A stretch of DNA of 64,000 nt from Liolophura sinensis (Eukaryota; Mollusca; Polyplacophora; Chitonida; Chitonidae). Under the pieces are notes generated by a model. That model saw nothing but the letters and a program-made list of their open reading frames with translations. It was not told the origin of the DNA and searched no databases. The stretch lies in contig NC_088295.1 of the NCBI RefSeq assembly GCF_032854445.1, positions 54,479,249 to 54,543,248 on the forward strand. Reading direction: 5' to 3'. Positions within the stretch are counted from its first letter, which is position 1. Each line of letters opens with the position of its first letter. The translations under genes and the position numbers were made by a program. Shown one piece after another: positions 22,870-33,900 of this stretch.

Positions 22870-25800
22870 CTACCGAAACCAAGGTGGTATGCTGAGTTTG
22901 TCCCATTGCTTAGCCTGTATCGCTTTTTCCTTTTCCCTTTCTTTCTTCAAATCATCACTTTCTTTTTCACTTTTTGTATTTGCCCCACCAAATATGTCCG
23001 GAAATGTAAACTCAACCCCTGGTGCCTGAAAAGAAAAATTTTGGATAGTGTTAGGTTTGGCTTTTGTGAAGTTTGCATATGTTAAGAGACACATTCCAAG
23101 TGGTAAGAGAAAGCAATTAAACAACTTACAACTTCTCAACAACTTTAGTGTTTCAATGATGTCTCTGAAACTAAGGAGTTTAATAAGGTTTTCTAACTGG
23201 CTTGATATAGGTGCAAGATTCAACATTGAAATGCAACTCGACTTAAAGTGGTGTTAGGTTTGCATGAAAAGGAAACGGAGTGACTAGTCTTTTTTTTTTT
23301 CTGTGGGCAGATTTATTCTACACAAAGCTCCTGACTTGAGAAAGATCAAAGGATTTTGGTCACAATGTCTTTTTCTGTCAACACTGGAATGTCATTCATA
23401 AGTGCGAGAGCGTAGTAATATCTGATTCTTTCTGTGATTACAATGGCACAACTAGCTCCGTACAAGGTAGACATGTTGCATCACAAAGAGAACTTTAAGC
23501 ACTTAAAAGGCCCAATACCAACTTTGATCCAAATTTACATGAACACAATACGGGGGCCTCCATGGCTCAGTCGGTTAGGGTGCTAGCGCAGCGTAACGAC
23601 CTAGGAGCCTCTCACCAATGCAGTAGCAGTGAGTTCAAGTCCAGCTCATGCTGGCTTCCTCTCCCACTGTAAGTGGGAAGGTCTTCCAGCAACCTTCGGA
23701 TGGTCGTGGGTTTCAATCAAATAAATAAATAAATAAACATGAACACAATAATAAAACCTAACATCCCACTATCAATAAGGCATTTCTTGGACGTATAAAA
23801 GGCTGAAGAGTCAGATTCTTTTTAAGGACGTAAGTCTAAATAAGCAGATCTATACAGCATTTCTTGGAAGCATAAATGCAGCAAACTCACCAAGAAAACA
23901 TAGGCCATCTTATAATCATCTTCTCGGGCCATGACGTGACCTCTTCCTGGGTGTTTGATGTCTTCTCCTACAACACCAATGAAAAAGCTTCATATTTCAT
24001 ATTTCAGCTTCATATAAAAATGAGATATTTCAAAGAAAGCAAACACACATACACTATAATTATCAGCTCTTTATTTCATGTTAATTAAGAATATTTCATA
24101 GTCTCTGCCTCAGGGGTGTTCAAACTTGTAACTTTCCTTATTCTTGTTCTAGATCACCCCAATGACAGGAGACTCGTTTTTTGTGCTATCAGTGATATAT
24201 CAACATGCAATAACTATACTTCTCTTTTTCTTTGTCCTTACAAACAGGAATCATCCTCAACAATATCAGTGAGAAGAGCAAATTTAAAACACCATGTTTG
24301 GGACACTTTCAGCAAGAAGTGTTTTGAAAGTTTCACTATAATACCATCATAAAAGTATTACATAATGACCTATTTTTTTTGTGTACATTTTGTACATTTC
24401 CAATTTTCATATAATATTTATATAATACATCTTAATGGTATAGTCCAAGTAGCCTCTTATCCACTCTTCAGCTATGTGCCAACCAAGGACATGCAGAAAA
24501 TACATGAAAGTAACAGGAATGCTTTCAAACCCGTCAATTGAGTGAACCTTGGCCTAATATAAGAGTAAAAGTTATTTATGTATTTATTTGATTGGTGTTT
24601 TACGCCTTACTCAAGAATATTTCACTTATACGATGGAGGCCAGCATTATTGTAGGAGGAAGTCGGGCAGAGCCAGTGTGAGCTGGGTAAAAGTTAGAACT
24701 AGTGTGGATAAAGAAACAGAGCAGCAAAATTACATGAAGTAGTGGATGTACTTCCTACAAGCAGACCCAGAAGCCTCTCACCAATGCGGTCGCTGTGAGT
24801 TCAAGACCAGCTCATGCTGGCTTCCTCTCCGGCCGTACGTGGGAAGGTCCGCCAGCAACCTGCGGATAATTGTGGGTTCCCCCCAGGCTGTGCCCGGTCA
24901 CCACCCACCATAATGCTGGCCGCCGTCCTATAAGTGAAATATTCTTGAGTACGGCATACACCAATCAAATAAATCCTACAAGCACTGACCGCTGCCCTGC
25001 AAACAGACATCAAGTCCTTCATCAGACATACCTGGGCGCAGCTCTGTTTTGACATAGATGACCGGAACATGATAAATCTTCTCCAAATAGTTCTTAATAT
25101 CTAGTTTTGTCATCCTGAAATAAAATTGAGTAAGAGATGAAATAAAAATAAATAAATACCATAACTGAATATGTAGGAATGAATACTCTGAGCCATCCAG
25201 ATAGAGTACACTAAACAAAAGCACTGAGACTGTTCCACCGGATATATACTTAGACAATTTCTTACGTTGCGACACTCAGTAAAGGCTTTCACCCTATTCT
25301 CTGTTGAAGACACTTTGGTGAGTGTTGCAACATAAGAAATTCTTTAAATGTACATCCTATTGACCAGTCTTTTGTTTAAAATGACTGAATACTGTATAAA
25401 GTCTGACATTAGCCAGTGGTGATCTTACAAAAATGAACATACATGAGTGTACAACCTGGGTCAGCTTGATACATATAAAGTGGAGGAAACCTCTGAAGTA
25501 TGGCCCAGGGGAAACCTCCATCACACCCTGAACACCTGGAAAACATATGTAACGTGACAAACAAGTCCACTGACAAAGAATGTCAATAGATGGTTTCATG
25601 TCAGTTGAAAACTGGAACACTGACTGATATCAAGTGACTAGGTCAATGTTATTAAAATTTCACTGCACATAAACCAGCAGGCTGATCCAGAAAACAAGGT
25701 CATCCTTAAAAAATTCTTTGCTGGGCATAGCCTTATCTGTGGGTATCAGAACATATAGGATTCTTTAGCAGGAAACAATTTTTTTTGTTTTTTGCTAATG

Positions 25801-26920
25801 AAAATGTTAGAAATTTTAAACAAATAAACCCTGAAAGAAATATGAAGAAACTGAAAACCTCTATCGAAAACCCTCATAAAGCTTTTCTTGGAGAGCTGAT
25901 TGGGTTACGCCCATATACTATGTAATTTCGAATAACGAGATGAATAATTTTGTAATTTTAAGTATTACCACCTTCTGTTTATTACAACAAACATGTAGCA
26001 CTCAATCTAATTCAAGGAGAATTCAATACACCAAGGATTCCAAACCACTTTTAGCAAAAAATACCAAATGTTATCTACAGATATTTATTTATATTTTTAC
26101 TAGCTCCAATCCCTTTTTCCAGCTGTTGTAAATGTGAAACACTCTGGAGTATGGCACTGAAAGTCAATCAAATTAATGCATAAACATAAACAAACACGGC
26201 TTGCCCTTGTTCACCATCATACATAACGTTGCAAAATATTTTCATATGGTTTAGATTTGTACACATGATTTAGGGCAATTGATTTATAACAATGACATAC
26301 TGTGGATGAACAATGAAGCTGAGACGATCAGGAGGAAAGTCTTTCTCTGGTTTCACCATCTTCATCCAGAACTGTGGGAGAAAGATTCTCAATTGTGGGT
26401 TTCCTTTCTGATATAAAGGATAACGTGGGATTTTCTTCTGCCATAATGGTCTACAAATTAAAAGTTCAATTAATTATTTATCTTATATTTGATTGGTGCT
26501 ATTTACGCCATAGTCAAGAATATTTCATTATTACGTCGCCTGGCACACCCGTAGAAACCCGTGACCATCTACAGGTTGCTGCCAGACCTTCCCACATACA
26601 ACCCAGGAGAAAGTCAGGTGAACATGAGCTGGACTTGAGCTACCTCATTAGCAAAAAGGTTCCCAAGTCACACACTGCTCACTCAACCACGTAGGACTAG
26701 AGCTCTTAATTATCAAACACACACATGACGAGCAAATTTACCCAGTAGGTTTTAAATTCTTGAGATTTAGATGCTTTACTTCCCATACAACTTGTAGCCA
26801 ACAAACTACAAGTTTGATATCACATCGTGAACTATTCTCCGATTGAATCTCAAATACTTTATTGTTACTACACAAATCTCACCTAAAAACTACATTACAT
26901 TCACTGCCGTTGACAGCCAT
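22870..26920 (-). CDS. MRPL23: Mitochondrial ribosomal protein L23 (uL23m)
   Basis: Five exons join on the minus strand: 26920-26883, 26450-26301, 25114-25032, 23967-23891 and 23025-22870. They give 167 aa from ATG to TAG. The N-terminus contains YPLYQKGNPQLRIFLPQFW, the family signature YPLY..GxPQLRVF. The middle has MTKLDIKNYLEKIYHVPV, matching the uL23 core that packs at the large-subunit exit tunnel. The C-terminus has FTFPDIF and ends in PPWFR, as in metazoan MRPL23. All junctions agree in phase and have GT-AG borders. The product acts in the mitochondrial large ribosomal subunit; no separate targeting peptide stands out, which is usual for this family. Introns hold SINE copies. A 5' UTR exon probably lies near 28940-29060 (donor GTAAGTAG on the minus strand), with an acceptor TTTCAG about 30 bases before the ATG. 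Confidence 0.94.
23551..23736 (+). mobile_element. tRNA-derived SINE with internal deletion
   Basis: Head GGGGGCCTCCATGGCTCAGT, B-box AGTTCAAGTCC, then a jump from GGTCGTGGGTTTC straight to CAATCAAATAAATAAAT. A 14-bp target duplication ACATGAACACAATA lies at 23537-23550 and 23737-23750. It sits in the last MRPL23 intron, antisense to the gene. Confidence 0.92.
24573..24690 (-). mobile_element. tRNA-derived SINE fragment
   Basis: TATTTATTTGATTGGTGTTTTACGCC and the CAAGAATATTTCACTTATACG block match the SINE 3' end in reverse orientation. Confidence 0.82.
24764..24973 (+). mobile_element. tRNA-derived SINE, 5'-truncated, with target duplication
   Basis: Begins within the element (AGCCTCTCACCAATGCGG) and runs to CACCAATCAAATAAA. 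Flanked by the 11-bp duplication TCCTACAAGCA at 24753-24763 and 24974-24984. It ends about 50 bp from the MRPL23 exon at 25032. Confidence 0.87.
26480..26690 (-). mobile_element. tRNA-derived SINE, heavily diverged
   Basis: TATTTGATTGGTGCTATTTACGCC, AAGAATATTTCATTATTACG, ACCATCTACAGGTTGCTGCC and ACATGAGCTGGACTTGAGC match the family in reverse, with many changes. Confidence 0.75.
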
Positions 26921-27294
26921 TTTAAAAAGTAATGTGACATACATGTGGTTTCTGAAATGTAACTGAGCTCTATGATATTTAAAATTACTGTATGTAAGAA
27001 CAACTTCAATCTTCAAAATTCATCTGAGGACAGAAAAAGGGATTTGTTTTTCCAGCGCAGGAATGTGCAGGGGTGTCACAATATGCTGACTTGGTTGAGA
27101 TCACTTCCACTGAGCTTACTTTCGGAAATCTGCGGCAATTTTTAGGAGGAACAGGGATACACAATGTTACCTCTGTGATACTTCACCAACACAGTATAAA
27201 GAGAGGTGTTGAAATAGCCACCTATTTCATGGCTATCATGGGTGTGGTCTAGCTAGCATGTTATTTTACAATTCTGACCTTCATCGCTACCTCA

Positions 27295-28370
27295 ATGGAT
27301 ATGAGAGGGGTCAGCAACACGTCACTGGTATGATAGGGGTCAGCAACACGTCACTGGTATGAGAGGGGTTAGCAACACTTCACTGGTATGAGAGGGGTCA
27401 GCAAGACATCACTAATATGAGAGGGGTCAGCAAGACATCACAGGTATGAGAGGGGTCAGCAAGACATCACTGGTATGAGAGGGGTCAGCAACACGTCACT
27501 GGTATGAGAGGGGTCAGCAACACTTCACTGGTATGAGAGGGGTCAGCAAGACGTCACTGGTATGAGAGGGGTCAGCAACACATCACTAATATGAGAGGGG
27601 TCAGCAACACATCACTAATATGAGAGGGGTCAGCAACACATCACTGGTATGAGAGGGGTCAGCAACACGTCACTGGTATGAGAGGGGTCAGCAACACATC
27701 ACTGGTATGAGAGGGGTCAGCAACACGTCACTGGTATGAGAGGGGTCAGCAAGATGTCACTAATATGAGAGGGGTCAGCAACACATCACAGGTATGAGAG
27801 GGGTCAGTAACACATCACTGGTATGAGAGGGGTCAGCAACACTTCACTGGTATGAGAGGGGTCAGCAACACGTCACTGGTATGAGAGGGGTCAGCAACAC
27901 ATCACTGGTATGAAAGGGGTCAGCAACACGTCACTGATATGAGAGAGGTCAGCAACACTTCACTGGTATGAGAGGGGTCAGCAACACTTCACTGGTATGA
28001 GAGGGGTCAGCAAGACGTCACTGGTATGAGAGGGGTCAGCAACACATCACTGGTATGAAAGGGGTCAGCAACACGTCACTGATATGTGAGGGTCAGCAAC
28101 ACGTCGCTGGTATGAAAGGGGTCAGCAACACGTCACTGGTATGAGAGGGGTCAGCAACACTTCACTGGTATGAGAGGGGTCAGCAACACCTCACTGGTAT
28201 GAAAGGGGTCAGCAACACATCACTGGTATGAGAGGGGTCAGCAACACTTCACTGGTATGAGAGGGGTCAGCAAGATGTCACTGGTATGAGAGGGGTCAGC
28301 AAGACGTCACTGGTATGAGAGGGGTCAGCAACACATCACTGATATGAGAGGGGTCAGTAACACATCAATT
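27295..28370. repeat. 29-bp minisatellite, about 37 copies
   Basis: The unit is GGTATGAGAGGGGTCAGCAA followed by CACNTCACT. It repeats without unique spacers for about 1.08 kb. Recurring variants are AAGACGTCAC, AATATGAGAG and TATGAAAGG. It lies between the MRPL23 start codon and its likely 5' UTR exon. Confidence 0.97.
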
Positions 28371-28999
28371 TTCTTGATAAATGCTGATTAAATAGTTCTG
28401 CAGGATGACACAAGTGATGAGGCTAATCCTAAACAAGCCTACGTGATGTAAAGCGAAAACTAGGGAGCGACGCATGCGCTGTAAGGAGTATGGTGCCCTA
28501 GACGGATGCACAAGACTTGTTTCGCTTGTTCTTGTCTATGCCATTGCCTTACAATATAATGCCATGTAATTAGAAAGGATTTAATTATAATCTTGTTATG
28601 GTCTGTATAGGCCTATTCCACGTGTTCAGAAAATTATTTTGATGGGTTGGTAGTTGTGCTGTGTAAAATAGGGACACAGATCCAAAACAGACAGAGTCAA
28701 ATACAGACAGGCACATTTTCTGACAAATGCCACAACAGGATACCCTAAATTTAGCATGGACTCCAGTCGCCAATACCCTTACTGCCTAAAATAATAAACA
28801 TCTACATAGAAAGCCGTGGCCCCAAAGAGGGTCTAGTTTTCGTCAGCTGTGGATTTTACTTTTTAAGTTGTTCACACAAGTAAAAAACCTGTGGCAAAGT
28901 CATACATTGCGCGTTGTTTACTGTCGTATATGCTCGCTACTTACATCAGCGACCTGAGGTGTTTTATTTGGCTGCTTCTGGAAAAAGACATATTTGCAC

Positions 29000-29150
29000 T
29001 GACTGATCCGTATCTGTGACGTTAGACTGGCCAACCTGCTAAATGGAGAATGAGACAATTTGATTGGCTTCCCCACAGCAGATGTGACGTCAACAAGGAA
29101 GTGCTCTGTGTTACGAATTGGGTTTTCCTGTTAACGTCTCAGGTATATCC
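29000..29150. promoter_or_regulatory. Candidate bidirectional promoter (MRPL23 / Bcl-2 family gene)
   Basis: An inverted CCAAT box (GATTGGCT at about 29062) and a perfect CRE octamer TGACGTCA (29085-29092) sit between a minus-strand donor at about 28940 and a plus-strand 5' UTR exon whose donor ACCG-GTGAGT is at 29232. The head-to-head layout suggests a shared promoter. Motifs are seen; function is inferred. Confidence 0.45.
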
Positions 29151-29232
29151 TTTAGAATCTGGTTTCACTTTCGCCTGAGGAATTCGAACTTGGCCCTGAA
29201 CTACACAAGGTGTTTATCAACTGCCTTGACCG

Positions 29233-30944
29233 GTGAGTTAGGTTATTTAAGGTTTGAATGGGTGATATTTACGTGATTGCTTAAGCGAATTTCGTGTATT
29301 AGTTCCGTCAAGTTCACCCTACCTCCGCCGATGTTCAGACATGCATGTATAATCTGCCCGGAATGTGACATTGCATAATCACAAGCGATCGATATGACCT
29401 TGTGTTAACCCCCGATTAGACCATATATGTCCATTGGGAACTCAGTCGTATAGAAGGTACTGGCTTCCATTTCTTTCGACCTGTCACCACATGCGTACCT
29501 GGTCAGGCTGGTGAAGTGTTGGGAATTCGGAGAAGCTATTTTTACTTCTTCGTTTTTACCTGGAATGGACTACTTTGTGTTAGTCATCATGGCATAACCT
29601 TTGAATTTGAAAGTCGATTGAGTTAGTGACGACAGCAGCAGGTGGGCAAGTACTACTGTAAGCACAGATGGAGTGTGAGTCACTGTTTACATTTTTTTGC
29701 TCGATTATTGATTACATGTGGTCTAATTTTAGTAATAGCGTTAGTAAACCACCTACGTCGCACTATGACCACAGCAGTATATAGTGTATGACAAAGTGGC
29801 TTTAGTGACAAACACAGAACGTTAATTCAGGAGATTGATCAGTTTATTATGAAGCAGAGATAGGGTAGTTCAGTGAGCTATCCTAAGGTCATTACCACTA
29901 TTATTTGTGGATTTCATGTTTCAAAAGAGTTCGTTCAAAGATGCCAAATAAGGACTGTGATGAACATAGAGTTAACGCTTTCCTTCGACGAAGTAAAACA
30001 GTCGTAGGTATCTTATTTACAACTGAGTTTTAGTTATACTGAAATGTGTCAGATATTGACATGGCAAGTATGTTTTAACCAAGTGTGTCTTGAATGCTTT
30101 AAATGTGTACATGTATGACAAGGTAAATAACACATGTATCTTTTTTATGTATAAATGTACTGCTCTTTTAGTCTCTGTCATGCCTCCACAGCTTCTGTGT
30201 GACATGTGTTGTAAAATTCATCATCAAGTATTTTGTCCTCTATGTATTTAACTATATTTCTTACCAGTGCGGTTGCTGTGAGTTCGAGTCCACAGGATTT
30301 ACACAGGAAATTTGATGTGTTGAAGATGTGTGTGAGGCATCTTAGTGTTACATGTACATGTTAAGACGTACTTTTCCAAATGTCAGTATTGGCCTGTTCA
30401 TTACAGATATGCCACTGTTACACTAAGCAGTTATTTTTACTCAGTGCCAACTATAGATGCAGTGATAAAATAGAGGCTGCTGGATATGTGTGGAAATTTG
30501 TATGTAAATCCAGAGACAAAAAACTAAGGCATCGGGTCTCAAGATTTATTTATTAGTTGCATAGTTACGCCAGTGTAAAATTACTGAACAACATGAATCA
30601 TAAAATTACATCACTCAACTGAAATCTCAATTTTGAATGAAGCCATTGCTGGTTGAGAAGATAAAGTTAAATGCTGTGACTGTTAGTCCCTTGACAGATG
30701 TAGTGACAGCTGCCTGTATGGCTTTAAGTAAATTTTTGTCTCTTTAAATCAAGTGACCAACTTTTTGACACGGTACATTGTACATGTACCTGGCAAACAG
30801 CAGTTCTTTACACTAGGTACTCCAGGTTCATCCTCCTATATCTCTGATCATCATTGTTTCAGTTAAAAACTATTGAATACAGCATTAAAAGTGCAATAAA
30901 TCAGTCGGTTACTAGTAATTTTGAGAATTTTTTTTTCTTTCTAG
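29233..30944 (+). other. Intron 1 of the Bcl-2 family gene
   Basis: From the donor at 29233 to the acceptor TTTCTTTCTAG ending at 30944. AT-rich, with a short SINE-like scrap (TGCGGTTGCTGTGAGTTCGA near 30270). No coding exon was recognised. Confidence 0.5.
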
Positions 30945-30956
30945 GATTATGTGAAG

Positions 30957-33900
30957 ATGTCTGGAAGGCGTGACAGACGGCTGGCCACAATCCCAGGAGT
31001 CAAGGAAGATGCAGCCCAGATTCTGGAGAAGTTTTTACAGCGGAAAATAGCAACCCAAAACAAGGCTGCAGCAGGTGTGACCCCTTATAACTACCAGAGG
31101 GTTGTTAGCTATGAAGTCACAGAAGACCCCCAGAGGCATTACCTGAGAAGTGACAGTTATAAACAAGCATCAGTTGATTCTTTTCTTCATGATGCAGCAG
31201 ATGTGATTTTTGAAGATGCCAGTGAGTTTGAAAAAGAAAATTTTAGAAACAAGACTTCAAGTTTGCCGTCTAGTTACAGAACACGGATAGATAAAGATGT
31301 TGTATTGGACACCAGAACAAATAACGGCTCACATTCCCCTTCAAAGAAATCCGTCCCTATTGATTACTATAAGAAGGGCCAGCTTGGAAAAACTGGCTCC
31401 GTTTCCTCGTCTGATACAGAAGATGAGTCGCTATCTGTGAAAAAGGGACGAAGAAAGAAAAGTCTGTTTACGCGTACTAAGGAGCGATTACGACATGCTT
31501 TCAAAAAGCAGCCTAATGACGTGGATGAAATTTTGAAAGAAAAGGAGAAAAAGTTGAAGAAATATCGCACAAAAGCAAAGAAGAAGGCTAAGGCTAAGGA
31601 CTCAAAAGCTAAATCTGAGAATGGTTCCCGTAAAGCACATGAGGATGTGTTAGCTGAAGTTCGAACACACACTCATACTCACATTCATCAGGAGGTGCTT
31701 CATCCAAATGGCAGCAGTGAACAGCCGATGATCATACGAACTGAGGACACGACAGAGGACATAGAGGTGGAGGATGAGGTTCAGATGAGACACACCAAAA
31801 AGCGTATTAGTGTGAAAGAAAGTGAAAATGGCTTCGGAGGCGTTTTAGGGCGGATCAGACGAAGCTTCAGTCGGAGAAAGTCTACAGGTGCAAAAGATGG
31901 CTTATCTGGTACATACTTTTAATATCTGTTTGAAACAAATACGTTCTATGTTAGTCTGTGGTGGCAAAAATGTCTACTCTAACATACATGTCTCTAATAC
32001 GTGGCTTTATGTGGCAGGGTGAACAGGTTTGTCATTGTGCTGAGAAGAATTGTACTGAAACTATAACCTTCAAGTGGAGTAAGCTTGAAGAGAATCTTAC
32101 TCCTGTGTTTCGTGGAGAGGCTGGTACAGCCTGGATTTGCATGCATGTACACTACATTACCTTGACACACGTTCATGTTTTCTCCAAAATGGCTGGAAAT
32201 GAACGGCTATCACTGTTAGCAGTAACTAAATACAAACCCAAAGCTGGCAAAGCAGCATGTGAAAAAGTGAATATATCTGTGAAAAGGGTAATAAAATGTA
32301 GTAAAAACTCAGGTTTAGTAATATGAAAATTAAACATTTTGTGAAGAGTAGTAATAAGAGTTCGGACACCAAAATAGAGGAATAATTAACACCGGAATTG
32401 TATTAGACATGTAGCAGTCATTGGACCTCCCTCCCTTCTTTTACTCTCCTTCACAAAAGATAGATTAATACATTTGTTTTAGTAAAATTTATATTTTCTC
32501 TGTACTCTTTGCAGCGTCGAAATCTGTGGAACCTGTCATATCTCAATTGAACATGAAGACAGGGCCAAAATCTACGCCATTCCATCGCACAAATTCTGAA
32601 CCAGTATCTGAAGCCCTGGCATGTGGGAGACATGAGTACTCTATGAATCAGAGAAAGACCTTCTCTGGCAGAGAAAAAGCCAAGGTCACCGAGTTCTTCA
32701 GCGAGCTGATAACTCGCCAGACCCGCGTTGATGGTGACGCATCTGACTACGACACTGTGGAAGGTCCAACAGGCAAATCACCTGGAGGTAGTGGAGGGAA
32801 CCCTGGATCATCTCCGTCTTCGCCCCGTGTTTTGCTTGGTTCAGGGTTAGGTGACGGGCGGAGGTCACGGCTTGGCCTGTCTGGGATCACCCGACAAGAT
32901 GCGGTCATGGCCCCCCAGGAATCCTTTGATCTTGACCTTGACCGACACCAAGTTGACCAAGTTGTCTGTACCAGCAAAGGGAAAATCGAGACAAGATCAC
33001 GAGTCATTGTGGATGAAAACTTAAAGCTACCTTCTAATGTTGTCATGGATGGAAAGGATTACACAGGTAAAAATTATAAGGAAATTATCTGTGGGAGGGT
33101 CTCAGAACAGGTGCTCAAGGTTCAATTTTTCAACTGGATCAGCTCTTGTGCAGCTCATACGTGCCAATATATGAACAAAACGTTTTAATTTTCAAACCCT
33201 TTTGAAGTTTGTTTTCAAATTACATCTGATGGTATACTTTCTCGGTTGAATTTTCGGGTACTTGTTATTATTATATAAAACACGTTCAGGTCGAAATGTT
33301 GGTGGAATCTGGCATAGCGGAGACAGAAACCACTTACCAGGTAAAGATACTTAACAAACAGCTCCACTGACATGTTTACCTGATATTGAACCTCGTTAAT
33401 CAAGGATTAATTTCTGATCTCAAATGAAACTGTTTCAATCACTTGAACCAGACACAACCACATTCGCTCTTTGTGCGTTTTATTTTTTAATGCTTATAGT
33501 TGCAAAAATTTTTTTGCTCTGTTTTGTAATGAACAGATCATCCCCCCGGTAAAGACAGTGTTCCTTTCGATGAAAAGTCAGAGGAAGAAAAAGAGCAGAT
33601 GTATGATATCATAGCTCGCAAGCTGGCCGACATTGCTGACGTATACGTGGAATCTGAAGCCGAAACACCTAAAGGTAAGGAATGCTTTATGGCAGATTGC
33701 CAAATATCAATACAGTAAAGTTCAAGCAAAGGGCTTTACAGTCCTGTCAGTACTGATAGATGCTGCTCTCCAGGGTTCACTTTCACAAAAATTGTCAGAA
33801 GTTTATCCCGTATATTCATCAATATTTCAATGAAAAGTAAAACAAGAAAATTTTATCAAATTTTGGGCATTTGAATTAAATACAGTGAAAAGAATTAAAT

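Noticed and set aside
27295-28370. CRISPR-like regular repeat
   Set aside because: The units abut with no unique spacers, and the locus is eukaryotic. It is a minisatellite.
31367-31672. 101-aa minus-strand open frame
   Set aside because: Antisense to the Lys-rich part of the Bcl-2 family exon. Phe/Ser richness reflects the complement of AAG/GAA codons.
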